A stretch of DNA of 36,867 nucleotides from Chloroflexota bacterium (lineage in GTDB: Bacteria; Chloroflexota; Anaerolineae; VGOG01): positions 1 to 36,867 of the forward strand of contig VGOG01000011.1 in assembly GCA_016875995.1 (NCBI GenBank), in the 5' to 3' direction. Position numbers and translations under genes: made by a program. Numbering within the stretch: the first letter of the stretch is position 1; each line of letters starts with the position of its first letter. This document shows positions 17,100-25,592 of the stretch, one piece after another. The notes under the pieces are model-generated. The model had not been told where the DNA came from and made no database searches. It saw nothing but the letters and a program-made list of their open reading frames with translations.

Positions 17100-17180
17100 A
17101 GCGCCCCGCTTGAGGTATTTGACATACACCAACTCTGGATCATCTTCGTCCAGATATGGAGAACATCCTATTCTGTAACT
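17094..17180 (-). pseudogene. 3' tail of a cassette ORF cut by IS982
   Basis: Between attC B and the IS982 terminal repeat a minus-strand frame reads YLDEDDPELVYVKYLKRG and terminates at the TAA inside the attC R'' core. It has convincing protein composition and no start codon. The rest was removed or displaced by the IS982 insertion at 17186. The family cannot be recognised from ~28 residues. Confidence 0.55.
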
Positions 17181-17185
17181 TTATC

Positions 17186-17964
17186 TGCTAGTTTTCGGCC
17201 TGATGTGAGGCCTGGATGATTTGCCAAAATGGCCGTCATGCCGTAGATGAAGCCTATCGCAGACTGTTCCCGCCCGGGAAGCGACTACGGAGACGCGGTC
17301 CTGAGCCGGACTTCTCAGATAGCGAGGTCATCACCATCGGGCTCATCTGCGATACCTGCTTCCACGGTCATGAGGAACTCACGATGTCCTTTACAGGAGA
17401 TGGACCCCGAAGACAGGCTACGCATCGGCGATAGCGCACCGGCGTTTGTGTGCCCCTACATGCGCGGTTGGCAATGCACCACGGTCTTCGGGCCAGAGGG
17501 CTGCGGGGTAGTGAAAGCAAGCGGGCCAAGCTGTTTGGATTCCGTGTGCACCTCACCACCACGGTGAAGCAGATAGTAGATGAGTGGCTCCTGGCTCCGG
17601 CGGCCCACCACGATGTCAAGATCTTGCCCTTTGTCCTGAAAGATCGTGAGGACCTGCAGGTCATTCTGGACAAGGCTTACAATGACGAAGATCAGGAATT
17701 GCGAATGTGGCGTGAACAGGACATTCTCTTGTTGCCGCTGCGCCGCAAGAACACGAGGGCACAGTGGGAACCCGACGTGAAAGCTGTCTTGAAACGTGTC
17801 CGACGACGAGTCGAGACAGCGCTAGTGTCTTGACCCAGGTCTGGAGCATTAATGGCCTGGAGCTAGGAGTCTGTCAGGTATCATCGCGCGAATTGCAACG
17901 CGAATCCTGGCTCATACTATCAGCTTCATCGTCGCACCACAGCTACTTCCAGCGGAAACTAGCA
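17186..17964 (+). mobile_element. IS982-family element (copy 2) with terminal inverted repeats
   Basis: The left end TGCTAGTTTTC (17186-17196) and right end GGAAACTAGCA (17954-17964) are imperfect inverted repeats. They enclose a decayed IS982 transposase. The element sits inside the cassette array, between attC B with its ORF tail and the CPBP gene. No clear target duplication is seen. Confidence 0.75.
17216..17963 (+). pseudogene. IS982 transposase with deletion and several frameshifts
   Basis: The N-terminal part (PDFSDSEVITIGLICDT, HGHEELTMSF) stops at about 17395, where roughly 125 bp present in copy 3 are missing. Reading resumes in another frame as MDPEDRLRIGDSAPAFV. It shifts again near 17510, runs VHLTTTVKQIVDEWLLAPAA to KAYNDEDQELRMWREQDILL, and shifts once more after 17830. 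The last segment is recognisable only as fragments. Inactive. Confidence 0.8.
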
Positions 17965-18003
17965 ATTAGAGTATATTTCTCTTGATGAAGGGCGGTCGGC
18001 CTC

Positions 18004-18876
18004 CTAGAATCCCCCCAGAACTGCGACCGTCGAGAAGATGACAATATCTTGGAAAAAGTGGATGATCCATGCGGCGAGGAATCCCTGCGTCTCGTACATG
18101 CTTCGACACATATACCAACCGAGTACGCCACTCATGATGACCCCAAGGATACCGGCCGGGGCTCCGTAGTAGTGGGCGATGCCAAAATAAGCAGATGCAA
18201 CCATGACAAGGTAATCCTTCGGGAGCTCTTCCTTAAGCGGGCCAAGTACCGAACTCCGATAGACCACTCCCTCACTTAAGGAATTCACGAGCGCGAGAAG
18301 GACGATGAGTGGCAAGAGTGGAGGTAGGCGGCCCAAGGTCGCTGGCTGTGAGAACCCGCTCACCGTGAGTAACGTCAGCAGGAGGGTCCCTGCAGCGATG
18401 AGCAGCGCCGAGATGACGGAGAGCCTTCCCCAACCGATCTTGCCTTCCTCTATTCCGAGCCAGGCGATGCGTGACGCCTTCGCCGACAGATCACCCTTTA
18501 CAAGGTAGACCTCGTGTGGCGATCGGTACAGGAGTAGTAGCACCCCCACGACTGGAATGATCCCCAGGAACTTGAGTAGGATTGCGCCGCCGAACTGTCC
18601 GCTAAAACTGCCTGGCGCAAAGATCGCCTGCCACCAGGTAGATGCCTGGGCTTGCTCAACGACCATCTGCACAATGATGATGGCAGTCAGCAAGAAACCG
18701 TACCGTGCCAGACTCCTCTCCCTGGCACCGACGCGAAGGTAGAGGGTGAAGGTGAAAAGGAGAACGGCTTTGGCCAAGAACCACCAGGATGGCAGGAACC
18801 CTACCGACTCCCTGACAACGATGTCCGGGAGCAGTGACGCAATAAGGGTGAGGACGCCCACCAGAATCAACTTCAT
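18004..18876 (-). CDS. CPBP/CAAX-type intramembrane protease-like protein, cassette-borne
   Basis: A 290-aa membrane protein with about eight hydrophobic helices and a CPBP (Abi/CAAX protease) core near the C-terminus: NSLSEGVVYRS, YFGIAHYYGAPAG and AAWIIHFFQDIV. The first motif has EG where the canonical family has EE, so one catalytic acid position deviates, while both histidines are kept. CPBP proteins act in prenyl-protein processing or bacteriocin immunity and are frequent in integron cassettes. The start is set at the ATG (MKLILVG) at 18876, with GAGGAG 7-8 nt upstream; upstream ATGs at 18882 and 18891 lack spacing. It lies 72 bp after the DUF6544-like gene with no attC between, so the two may share a cassette. 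Confidence 0.8.
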   Translation of the reverse strand: MKLILVGVLTLIASLLPDIVVRESVGFLPSWWFLAKAVLLFTFTLYLRVGARERSLARYGFLLTAIIIVQMVVEQAQASTWWQAIFAPGSFSGQFGGAILLKFLGIIPVVGVLLLLYRSPHEVYLVKGDLSAKASRIAWLGIEEGKIGWGRLSVISALLIAAGTLLLTLLTVSGFSQPATLGRLPPLLPLIVLLALVNSLSEGVVYRSSVLGPLKEELPKDYLVMVASAYFGIAHYYGAPAGILGVIMSGVLGWYMCRSMYETQGFLAAWIIHFFQDIVIFSTVAVLGGF

Positions 18877-18948
18877 ATTCATACTCCTCATGCACTGCTG
18901 TCCTTTCTGTTTAACCCGTTTTATGCAATTACTATCAATCCATCTTGC

Positions 18949-19809
18949 TCATCTGTTACTCAGTTCATATTCAATTCGCTGAATCCGCCCACGCCAGTAT
19001 GGCTTCGCTCCGTCAGAAAGTAACCATGTCACTTCACCTTCCAGCGGAACCAACATGCCATCCCGAATTTCGTAGTCCCAGATTCGACCTTGCCAAGGGG
19101 TTGAAACCTGCTCCCCATCCACTTCGTGGTATCTGCCATCCGAATGAACTGAACTGATTAACCCTTGAGCATCAAATTTAAACACCAGCGTAACCGTCGT
19201 TGTGCCATCGGTGATCGTGGCACTGGCTTGTGTGTCATCAATTGCTGTCCAAGCCACACCCTGACTTGGAAGAAGTGCTGTTGGATACCACGCCGCCTCA
19301 GCGAAAAAGCGCATTAACTCTCCATGTGCCAGTTCTGGGGTACTGGGCTGTTTCATTACTGTCAATAGCCCGAATAGCTTTGCCGTCAAAACACCCTCAC
19401 CTGCAACATAGGCATCATGGACATGAATGGTCATTCCCGGCACCATACGAATGCGAGCGTCCCAAACAAAACCTGGACGCTGGATGATGACACGCTGAGT
19501 TGAACTGAACGGCTTCCATTGCTCTCCAGTCTCGCTCATGTTGAAGGTGCCAGTGTGTTCTATGCTGACTGCCGTAACTAACGGTTGCCCTTCTTTCAGA
19601 ACAGTACGAAGATAGCGCTGAACAGGCGCAGGCAGCCCCTCCAATTCACGCGGGTCATACGATGTTGGGGCGATCGGCACACGTGCCGCTTCCATTTTCG
19701 CATGCAGGTCTCTCGTATCTGATTGCCAGCGGTTAGTGCCGTAGATGATTACCGCCACAATAACGAACGCCAGAACGACAAGTAAAACTGCAATCACTTT
19801 CCACCACAT
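18949..19809 (-). CDS. DUF6544-like membrane-anchored protein, cassette-borne
   Basis: A 286-aa protein with one N-terminal membrane helix (VIAVLLVVLAFVIVAVIIYG). A beta-rich exported domain follows, with LPAPVQRYLRTVL, FKFDAQGLISSVHSDGRYHE and TPWQGRIWDYEIRDGMLVPLEGEVTW. These features match the DUF6544/DUF6920 family of unknown function. The ATG is preceded by AAGGAGGATTAGAC and begins 17 bp after the attC A core, typical for the first ORF of a cassette. Confidence 0.82.
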   Translation of the reverse strand: MWWKVIAVLLVVLAFVIVAVIIYGTNRWQSDTRDLHAKMEAARVPIAPTSYDPRELEGLPAPVQRYLRTVLKEGQPLVTAVSIEHTGTFNMSETGEQWKPFSSTQRVIIQRPGFVWDARIRMVPGMTIHVHDAYVAGEGVLTAKLFGLLTVMKQPSTPELAHGELMRFFAEAAWYPTALLPSQGVAWTAIDDTQASATITDGTTTVTLVFKFDAQGLISSVHSDGRYHEVDGEQVSTPWQGRIWDYEIRDGMLVPLEGEVTWLLSDGAKPYWRGRIQRIEYELSNR

Positions 19810-19825
19810 GTCTAATCCTCCTTCT

Positions 19826-19897
19826 GCTTAACGGTTGGCATAACCCGCTTGCGATGAGCGTAGCGAGGGGCAAGTCGGGTTCATGCCATTGTTGGGC
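19826..19897 (-). other. attC recombination site (A), perfect consensus cores
   Basis: Read on the minus strand, the 72-bp site begins GCCCAAC (perfect RYYYAAC) and ends GTTAAGC (perfect GTTRRRY). Imperfect inverted arms AATGGCATGAACCCGACTTGC and GCAAGCGGGTTATGCCA fold into the usual hairpin, with a central CTACGCTCATC loop. It separates the small membrane protein gene from the DUF6544-like gene, exactly where a cassette boundary is expected. Confidence 0.85.
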
Positions 19898-19972
19898 GGA
19901 GCGATTCCAGCCCCCCTGAGCCGAGGTAGTGAGCGCACAGGACGCCTTGCTAGAGCAACAGATCAAGCCGCG

Positions 19973-20386
19973 CTACTTGCTTCTTGCCCGATTCAAGATG
20001 TCAGCCACTGCCAGAATGACCCCGATCCCCATCAGGCCATAACCAACGAGTCTATCCTCCCCGAAGATGATCCCTGCCAAGACGAACGCGAAGGCCAAAC
20101 TGGCCAAAGGCGTGATTCTGTTCTCTGCCTTCTTCCCACGCACGAGGAAGACGACGATGCAGAATAGGTTCGGTATAGCATTCTGAAAAGTTGACTTATA
20201 CTGAACTTTGGCTATAATACCTGGTGCTTTGACTGGGCAATTTGGATTGAAACGCCGCTTCCGACCGACGCCCATATTATGCAATCGAAGTTCCTTTTTG
20301 TCAAACAACAGGAGGCAACTTGCTTTGCGAAACTCGAGTTGTCCATAACCCAAGTTTGCACCAAAAAACGATTTTGTGCAAGTCAC
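19973..20386 (-). CDS. Small membrane protein, cassette-borne, 5' end uncertain
   Basis: The credible part is the C-terminal ~70 residues with two or three hydrophobic helices (IPNLFCIVVFLVRGKKAENR, LAFAFVLAGIIFGEDR, GLMGIGVILAVADIL). It looks like short uncharacterised membrane proteins of integron cassettes. The first ~65 residues (FFGANLGYGQLEFRKASC...) are of different character, and no good ribosome site is seen. The original start may have been lost in a junction near 20180-20200, and the present upstream ORF may be accidental. Its stop lies 75 bp before attC A, in cassette orientation. Confidence 0.5.
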   Translation of the reverse strand: MTCTKSFFGANLGYGQLEFRKASCLLLFDKKELRLHNMGVGRKRRFNPNCPVKAPGIIAKVQYKSTFQNAIPNLFCIVVFLVRGKKAENRITPLASLAFAFVLAGIIFGEDRLVGYGLMGIGVILAVADILNRARSK

Positions 20387-20433
20387 AAACCGCCCCGGAT
20401 TTTGTCTAAACTCAAGTTCTACAAGACGTACCA

Positions 20434-20777
20434 GCCCTGCTCATCAACGTCAGAAATCTCTCCAAGAGTTACAGAACCGGTCAGGCTGAGACAAAGGCGC
20501 TGCGGGGCGTCAGCCTGGAATTGGAGAAAGGCGGAATTGGGGTTATCCTGGGTCCGTCTGGATCGGGGAAATCCACAGCAAGTCCCCGCTGGATGTGGGA
20601 GAAGTATTGGCGGCGATTGGGATGGAAGATGAGAAAAACCGCTTCCCACGGGAGCTTTCCGGCAGCGAGCAGCGTGTGGCGCTGGCGCGGGCGGTGGTCA
20701 AAAAGAGGAAAGCGCAGCATGAGGCTTTCGCCGGTCAGTTCTTGACTCCAGCCTCGAAACTGTCCGAAGGGAGGTAG
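20434..20777 (+). pseudogene. ABC transporter ATPase, internally deleted
   Basis: The N-terminal end of an ABC ATPase is clear: LLINVRNLSKSYRTGQAETK, then ILGPSGSGKST (Walker A). Directly after the Walker A the frame shifts and most of the domain is missing. It resumes as GEVLAAIGMEDEKNRFPREL, then SGSEQRVALARAV (ABC signature, Q in place of the second G), and ends at 20777. Walker B and the H-loop are absent. The sequence type resembles MacB/LolD-like export ATPases. The next gene starts 3 bp downstream, so the two were one operon. Confidence 0.8.
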
Positions 20778-20780
20778 GCT

Positions 20781-21935
20781 ATGGGCATGCCGGAATACGA
20801 TGTATTCATTGCTGGAGGCGCAATCGCCGGGCCAGTGGCGGCGAAGTTCTGCGCCAAACAGGGCTTGAAGACCCTGCTGGTCGAGAAAGCCAAAGTGCCT
20901 CGGGACAAAACCTGCTCCGGCATTCAGTTCCCGTACTTCGAGAAGATCATCGGTGATCCCATACCGCCCGACCGGCTGTGCCGCAATACCCTGTCGAAAG
21001 TGGAGATACATTTCCCCAATGGGAAGGTCACCCAGGTGGGCTTTCCCATGCTCAGCTTTATGCGGAGCACTTTCGACGAATGGCTCTGCCGCCTGGCCCA
21101 AGCTTACGGAGCCGAATTTCGGGATGGTTGTAGCTTCAAATCCTGCGAGGAGTCGGCCAGTGGCGCTTTGATTCATCTGGAAGCCGGTGGCAAACACGAG
21201 ACGATCAGAGCGAGGTACGTCGTAGATGCGACGGGCATGAGAGCAGTCATCCGGCGCCAACTCCGAGGCGCCGAGGGGTTTCAAAGAGGCGGCACAGGCG
21301 CAACTCTGAACTACTACTTTACGGCGGACGGCGATCTCCAGCCCGACACACTCTACCAGTTTTGGAATCTCGAATTCAACGATGCGATGTTTGCCTGGGT
21401 TTACAACAAGACCCTGCCCGATGGTCAAGACTATTGGGTCGTGGGAACGGGATATGAGAAGGACATCTATCTGCACCTGGATAGATTCTTCGCACACGTC
21501 CAGAACCTGTATCATCTGAAGAACGTGAATATCGTCAAGAAAGAGGGCTACAGCGCCAGCATGTCTTTGCTGGACGAGCGAAGAATCTGGCTTGGCGAGA
21601 GGAACTTCCTGATGACAGGTGACGCTGCGGGATTGATTGATGTGACCCGAGGCGTGGGTATGGATGCTGCCGCGCTGAGCGGCCGGCTGGCAGCAAAGGC
21701 CATCGGCCTAGCTGCGCGCGAAAGCAGGCCCGTCGGCGAGACCTATGCCCGGCTGATGAAGGACCTCGTCGCTCAAACCAGGAAGAACCAGCACAGCGGC
21801 GTGCAGTCGTGCGCGACCAATGCCGCGCTCCAGACATATCTGGACAAAGGTATGCTGCGGATGGGGCTGCGTATGTTCTTCCAGAATCGCCTCAATCGCT
21901 TGCGGAGTGGCGAACACCAGGTCATGCTGCCGTAA
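20781..21935 (+). CDS. Geranylgeranyl reductase-like FAD-dependent oxidoreductase
   Basis: A 384-aa flavoprotein of the geranylgeranyl reductase / tryptophan-halogenase-like FAD family. The N-terminal dinucleotide motif is YDVFIAGGAIAGPVAAKF; the middle glycine of GxGxxG is replaced by Ala (GGAIAG). VVDATG occurs mid-protein, and the second FAD motif is FLMTGDAAGLIDVTRGVGMDAAALSG. Members reduce isoprenoid double bonds or hydroxylate aromatics. The ATG has GGGAGG 6 nt upstream, overlapping the stop of the ABC remnant. The fucosidase follows after 25 bp. Function in this context is unknown. Confidence 0.8.
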   Translation: MGMPEYDVFIAGGAIAGPVAAKFCAKQGLKTLLVEKAKVPRDKTCSGIQFPYFEKIIGDPIPPDRLCRNTLSKVEIHFPNGKVTQVGFPMLSFMRSTFDEWLCRLAQAYGAEFRDGCSFKSCEESASGALIHLEAGGKHETIRARYVVDATGMRAVIRRQLRGAEGFQRGGTGATLNYYFTADGDLQPDTLYQFWNLEFNDAMFAWVYNKTLPDGQDYWVVGTGYEKDIYLHLDRFFAHVQNLYHLKNVNIVKKEGYSASMSLLDERRIWLGERNFLMTGDAAGLIDVTRGVGMDAAALSGRLAAKAIGLAARESRPVGETYARLMKDLVAQTRKNQHSGVQSCATNAALQTYLDKGMLRMGLRMFFQNRLNRLRSGEHQVMLP

Positions 21936-21960
21936 GGGTCACCACCTGGGAGATGACGCG

Positions 21961-23364
21961 ATGACCTACCAACCTACGCTGGAATCGGTGAAAACCCATC
22001 CCCTGCCAAACTGGTATGACGGCGCCAAGCTTGGGATCTTTGTTCACTGGGGTGTATACAGCGTGCCTGCCTTTGCACCGCCAGGCGAAATGGCGGCGGC
22101 GAAATTGCTCAAGGGTGAAATAGGGTTTGCCCAATCACCTTACGCCGAGTGGTATCAAAACAGCCTGCGCATCCAGGGCAGCCCCACATACCGGCATCAC
22201 GTCGCAACCTACGGCGCGGACTATCGCTACGAGCAGTTTGCACCACAGTTCAATGAGCTGCTCCGGACATGGGATCCTGCCTCATGGGCGGAGCTATTTG
22301 CCCGCGCCGGGGCGCGCTACGTTGTCCTGGTCACCAAACACCACGACGGTTTTCTGATGTGGCACAGCCGCCATGCCAATCCGCGTCTCGAAAAATGGCA
22401 GGCAGCGCGCGACGTGGCGGGCGAGCTCAGTCGCGCCATCAATGCCCAAGGCCTCAAAATGGGCTTCTACTACTCCAGCCTGCTCGACTGGAGCTTCACC
22501 CAGAAGCCCATCACGTCACTCGCCGAACTCGTCGCCGGGAGCGACACCAGCCACGCCTATCTCGCCTACGTCGAAAAGCATTGGCTCGAGCTCATCGAAC
22601 GCTACGACCCCTGGATTTTATGGAGCGATATCGGATATCCACCTGGCTACAGCTTGCCCACGCTCTTCGCGCATTTCTACAACCGCAAGCCCGAAGGCGT
22701 GGTCAATGATCGCTGGATGCAACTGCCCCGATTCTTCTTCAGCAAACTGGGGCGCGCCATTCTCGGACAAATGACCAGACGCCTGCCAGGCGGTGAGCCG
22801 CCCAAGGTCCCGCACTGCGATTTTGTGACGCCCGAATACGCCACTTTCGACCACATCACAACGCACAAATGGGAGACCTGCCGGGGCATCGGCAACTCGT
22901 TCGGTTACAACCAGTGCGAGAACGCCAGGGACTATCAAAAGGCGGACGATCTGATCCGCCTGCTGGCGGACGTCGTCAGCAAAAACGGCAACCTGCTCCT
23001 GAATGTGGGACCCTACGCCGATGGGACCATCCATCCCTTGCAGGTGACGGCGCTCGAGGGGCTGGGCCGCTGGCTGAAGGCCAACGGCGAGTCCATCTAT
23101 GACACACGCCCGTGGATCCGCTTCCAGGATACCGGCGCCAATGGCGCGGAGGTGCGGTACACAGCCAAAGAGGGGGCGTTGTACGCCATCGTCACCAGGC
23201 TGCCGGCCAGCAAGGTGCTTTGCCTGCCGCTGGGGTTCGCGGGCGGCGCAACGCTGCTCGAAACAGGAGATGCGTTGGCGGTCGAACGCTCAGGTGGGAA
23301 TCTCCGGATCGCCTTCCCTCCCCGCATATCTGAAGAATCTATCCCGGTCGTCAGAATCCGGTAG
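21961..23364 (+). CDS. GH29 alpha-L-fucosidase
   Basis: A 467-aa glycoside hydrolase of family 29, which releases alpha-linked L-fucose with retention. The N-terminal barrel starts WYDGAKLGIFVHWGVYSVPA (~18-37). VTKHHDGFLMWHS (~124-136) follows, and the nucleophile Asp is in WILWSDIGYPP (D223). The C-terminal beta-domain begins around 380. No signal peptide is seen, so it acts in the cytoplasm or is exported another way. The ORF-track start at 21820 lies inside the preceding gene; the ATG at 21961 has GGGAG upstream. The last four codons and the stop lie in a 121-bp sequence repeated at 34.4 kb. Confidence 0.93.
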   Translation: MTYQPTLESVKTHPLPNWYDGAKLGIFVHWGVYSVPAFAPPGEMAAAKLLKGEIGFAQSPYAEWYQNSLRIQGSPTYRHHVATYGADYRYEQFAPQFNELLRTWDPASWAELFARAGARYVVLVTKHHDGFLMWHSRHANPRLEKWQAARDVAGELSRAINAQGLKMGFYYSSLLDWSFTQKPITSLAELVAGSDTSHAYLAYVEKHWLELIERYDPWILWSDIGYPPGYSLPTLFAHFYNRKPEGVVNDRWMQLPRFFFSKLGRAILGQMTRRLPGGEPPKVPHCDFVTPEYATFDHITTHKWETCRGIGNSFGYNQCENARDYQKADDLIRLLADVVSKNGNLLLNVGPYADGTIHPLQVTALEGLGRWLKANGESIYDTRPWIRFQDTGANGAEVRYTAKEGALYAIVTRLPASKVLCLPLGFAGGATLLETGDALAVERSGGNLRIAFPPRISEESIPVVRIR

Positions 23365-23471
23365 CCTCTTTGCCGCTCTGACGCTATGGGACTTGAGCGG
23401 CAGGATCGTCAGGTTCAGGGTTGCTGAGGGCCTGCGGCCTTGTCAGCGCCCATGCCCGCCCTGATCGCCGC
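23351..23471. repeat. 121-bp direct repeat, copy 1
   Basis: Aligns without gaps to 34422-34542 with 6 visible mismatches. It begins TCAGAATCCGGTAG, containing the fucosidase stop, and ends CCCTGATCGCCGC. It contains a hairpin, GCTGAGGGCC paired with GGCCTTGTCAGC (23423-23447). The ~140 bp from here to the transporter gene hold nothing recognisable. Confidence 0.9.
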
Positions 23472-23610
23472 CAGGTTCCAGCGGCCTGCGCCACCCCACC
23501 ACGCGGTCGCGCGGCCCGCAGGGGGAGATCCCCACTTTGTCAGGCGTGGAACTGCATTCGCAAGAAACCATCACCCTGCCCCCACTGGCTTACGGATTTT
23601 TGCTCTTCCG

Positions 23611-24489
23611 TCAGTGAGCCGCCGGGCGTTTCTTGAGGGCCTGCATCGCCACCACCCCGCAGATGATCAGCAGCAGCCCGACCGCCGTCATCCAGGTGAG
23701 CTGGTAGTTGGGGAGCAGGAACACCTGCCAGATGATTGGCAGCCCGATGAAGGCGGCGTTATAGGCCGGCACCAGCAGGCTGGCGCGTACCTTGTGGGCG
23801 AAGCCGATCTGTGTTACGACGAAGGCCAGAAAACCAACCACGAATGAGGAAGTGAAGAAGATTGTCCCAACCAGGTTGGACGGCAGCAGACCGGGCTGCC
23901 CGCCATAGTTCTGGCCGACGCCCTTGAAGAACGGGTCGAGGCTGCCCAACCCGCCGGCCAGGGTGCCGAACGCCAGGGCGACCACCGCCAGGTTCGAGCT
24001 CCGCAGCGAGGCGATGACGAAGGCAATGCTGAGAACCAGCCAGACCGCCTGGGCCGCCAGCATGGCGTTCACGTTCATCGAGAAACGGTCCATGCCGGTG
24101 CGTGCGATGTTCTCGATCCCGATGACCAGCGTCCCGCTGACGATGGCCGCCGCCCCCGCCAGTTCCAGACGGGTGATTTTTTCCTTCAGGACGAAAGCTG
24201 CATACGCCATCAGGAAGATCAGTCCCATCCCGAACATGCTGCTGAACAGGGCGGGCGGTCCGTAGGGCTGGGCCAGCGTAGACCAGACAAAGAGCGTGTT
24301 GTTCAGGATCAAACCGACGGTGTAGATGACCGGCTTCTTCAAACCGCCATCCACCGGCTGGCCGGTCTTTTGGAGTTTGGCCTTGATCTGCTCGAAAACC
24401 TCGATGCCCTGACGTTCCAGAGCCTTGGCCAGGTGGGCCTGGATGGTGAAGAGAATGCCCAGGAGCAGAACGAGTGGAATGTTGGTCAT
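23611..24489 (-). CDS. EamA/DMT-superfamily transporter-like membrane protein
   Basis: A ~292-aa protein with about ten hydrophobic helices arranged as two halves, as in drug/metabolite transporters. VLKEKITRLELAGAAAIVSGTLVI closes the first half (EamA-typical), and WMTAVGLLLIICGVVAM closes the second. A hydrophilic loop (~35-55) after the first helix is longer than usual. The ATG at 24489 has AAGG about 9 nt upstream; the ATG at 24498 in the ORF track would have the ribosome site touching it. Located after the alpha/beta hydrolase on the same strand (57 bp), so probably one transcript. The substrate may be a sugar or its breakdown product, by context only. Confidence 0.78.
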   Translation of the reverse strand: MTNIPLVLLLGILFTIQAHLAKALERQGIEVFEQIKAKLQKTGQPVDGGLKKPVIYTVGLILNNTLFVWSTLAQPYGPPALFSSMFGMGLIFLMAYAAFVLKEKITRLELAGAAAIVSGTLVIGIENIARTGMDRFSMNVNAMLAAQAVWLVLSIAFVIASLRSSNLAVVALAFGTLAGGLGSLDPFFKGVGQNYGGQPGLLPSNLVGTIFFTSSFVVGFLAFVVTQIGFAHKVRASLLVPAYNAAFIGLPIIWQVFLLPNYQLTWMTAVGLLLIICGVVAMQALKKRPAAH

Positions 24490-24546
24490 GAGAATCATCC
24501 TTGAATAGGTACTAAAGAAAAGTAAAAAGGGAGAAGCGGCAGATGG

Positions 24547-25578
24547 TTAAGGCGTCCGGCGTGACTGCATGTCATCCAGGATGACGCGCAGGGCGGCGGG
24601 ATTGGCGCGGTGCAGGAACTCCCCGCGCGACCAGTAGACCTCGTAATGCCCGCCCAGCGAGGCGACGACCGCCTGGATGGCCGGGGCATACTGCGTGTAA
24701 CGCGGCTCATTGTAACAGCAAATGTCGAACTGGTTCAGGACCTGGATCTGCGACCGGCCTGCCGCCCCCAGGATGGACAGGTCTTCGAACCCGGCCAGGC
24801 GCTGCAGGTCGGGGAGATTCTCCTCCCAGTCGCCCCAGTTCCTCTGGTCGCGGTCGAAGCGCAGGGCCAGCGGCACGCCGGCCGCCACGGGGTAGCTGGC
24901 GTCAATGCGCACGTCCAGCGCCGCGGCCAGTTGGGTCGTCCAGCCGCCGCCGGAGAGACCGACCATGAAGATATCCTGGAAGCCCTGCGCCTCCGCCTCG
25001 TTGACCAGGGCGATGACCGGCTCGACGAAGTAGCGCAGCGGCGAACCGGCGGTGACCTCATCGAGGAAAGCAAACTGCTTGTGCTGGCGGAAGACCACCG
25101 GCCCGGTCTCAGGCAGGGACACGGTCACCTCGTGCAGGTTGGCGCCCAGCAGCGGCATGTCCAGTCTCCAAACGAGATATCCGGCGCGTACGAAGGTCTG
25201 GATGGCGGCCCGGTCGCGCCGGGTGTAACCCTCGTGCCCGGTGTGGTAGATCACCAGCGCCCCGTTGGGTTCGGCTGGCCGGGAAACGGTGACGACCGAC
25301 GCGAAGCCGTTCGGCAAATGGATGATCTTGCCGTCCCCGGCGATTTCCGGTATAATATCCGGCAGAGAGGCAGCAGCGAAAATATAGTCAATCAGCCTGA
25401 GGCGCAGCGCTGCGACGTCGGCGGCGTCGGTGACGTGGATCTGCGGCTGGTAGGCGGCAGACGTCTCCCCTGGGGCCGGTATGGCGCCGGTCAGGTACAG
25501 CGCCAGCACCAGTCCCACCACGGCGGTCGTCAGGACGCCCAGCAGGAACCATAAGACGGGGGAGCGTGTCCTTTTCAT
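24547..25578 (-). CDS. Membrane-anchored alpha/beta hydrolase
   Basis: A 343-aa protein with an N-terminal membrane helix after MKRTR (VLWFLLGVLTTAVVGLVLAL) and an extracytoplasmic alpha/beta-hydrolase domain. The nucleophile elbow is MVGLSGGGWTTQ (S209). VIYHTGHEGY (~109-118) probably forms the oxyanion-hole strand, and a late His (EFLHRANPAAL, ~H323) could complete the triad. The closest general type is acetyl-xylan-esterase/dienelactone-hydrolase-like, so de-esterification of glycans fits the neighbours. The ATG at 25578 lies 33 bp from the divergent glycosidase start; the much longer ORF-track form (from 26280) is antisense of that gene. Family placement is tentative. Confidence 0.75.
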   Translation of the reverse strand: MKRTRSPVLWFLLGVLTTAVVGLVLALYLTGAIPAPGETSAAYQPQIHVTDAADVAALRLRLIDYIFAAASLPDIIPEIAGDGKIIHLPNGFASVVTVSRPAEPNGALVIYHTGHEGYTRRDRAAIQTFVRAGYLVWRLDMPLLGANLHEVTVSLPETGPVVFRQHKQFAFLDEVTAGSPLRYFVEPVIALVNEAEAQGFQDIFMVGLSGGGWTTQLAAALDVRIDASYPVAAGVPLALRFDRDQRNWGDWEENLPDLQRLAGFEDLSILGAAGRSQIQVLNQFDICCYNEPRYTQYAPAIQAVVASLGGHYEVYWSRGEFLHRANPAALRVILDDMQSRRTP

Positions 25579-25584
25579 GAGATC

Positions 25585-25592
25585 ATTATAAT
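25585..25592. promoter_or_regulatory. Candidate divergent -10 element
   Basis: The palindrome ATTATAAT in the 33-bp gap between the divergent hydrolase and glycosidase genes presents a perfect TATAAT on both strands. Convincing -35 boxes are not seen. On the minus strand transcription would start at or next to the ATG (leaderless); on the plus strand a ~13-nt leader with GGAGGG would result. Confidence 0.4.

Noticed and set aside
18885-18960. Additional attC between the CPBP and DUF6544-like genes
   Set aside because: No paired RYYYAAC/GTTRRRY cores or hairpin arms could be found in this short gap.
23440-23847. 135-aa plus-strand ORF overlapping the transporter
   Set aside because: Mostly repeat sequence and antisense of the transporter C-terminus; no start signal or family features.
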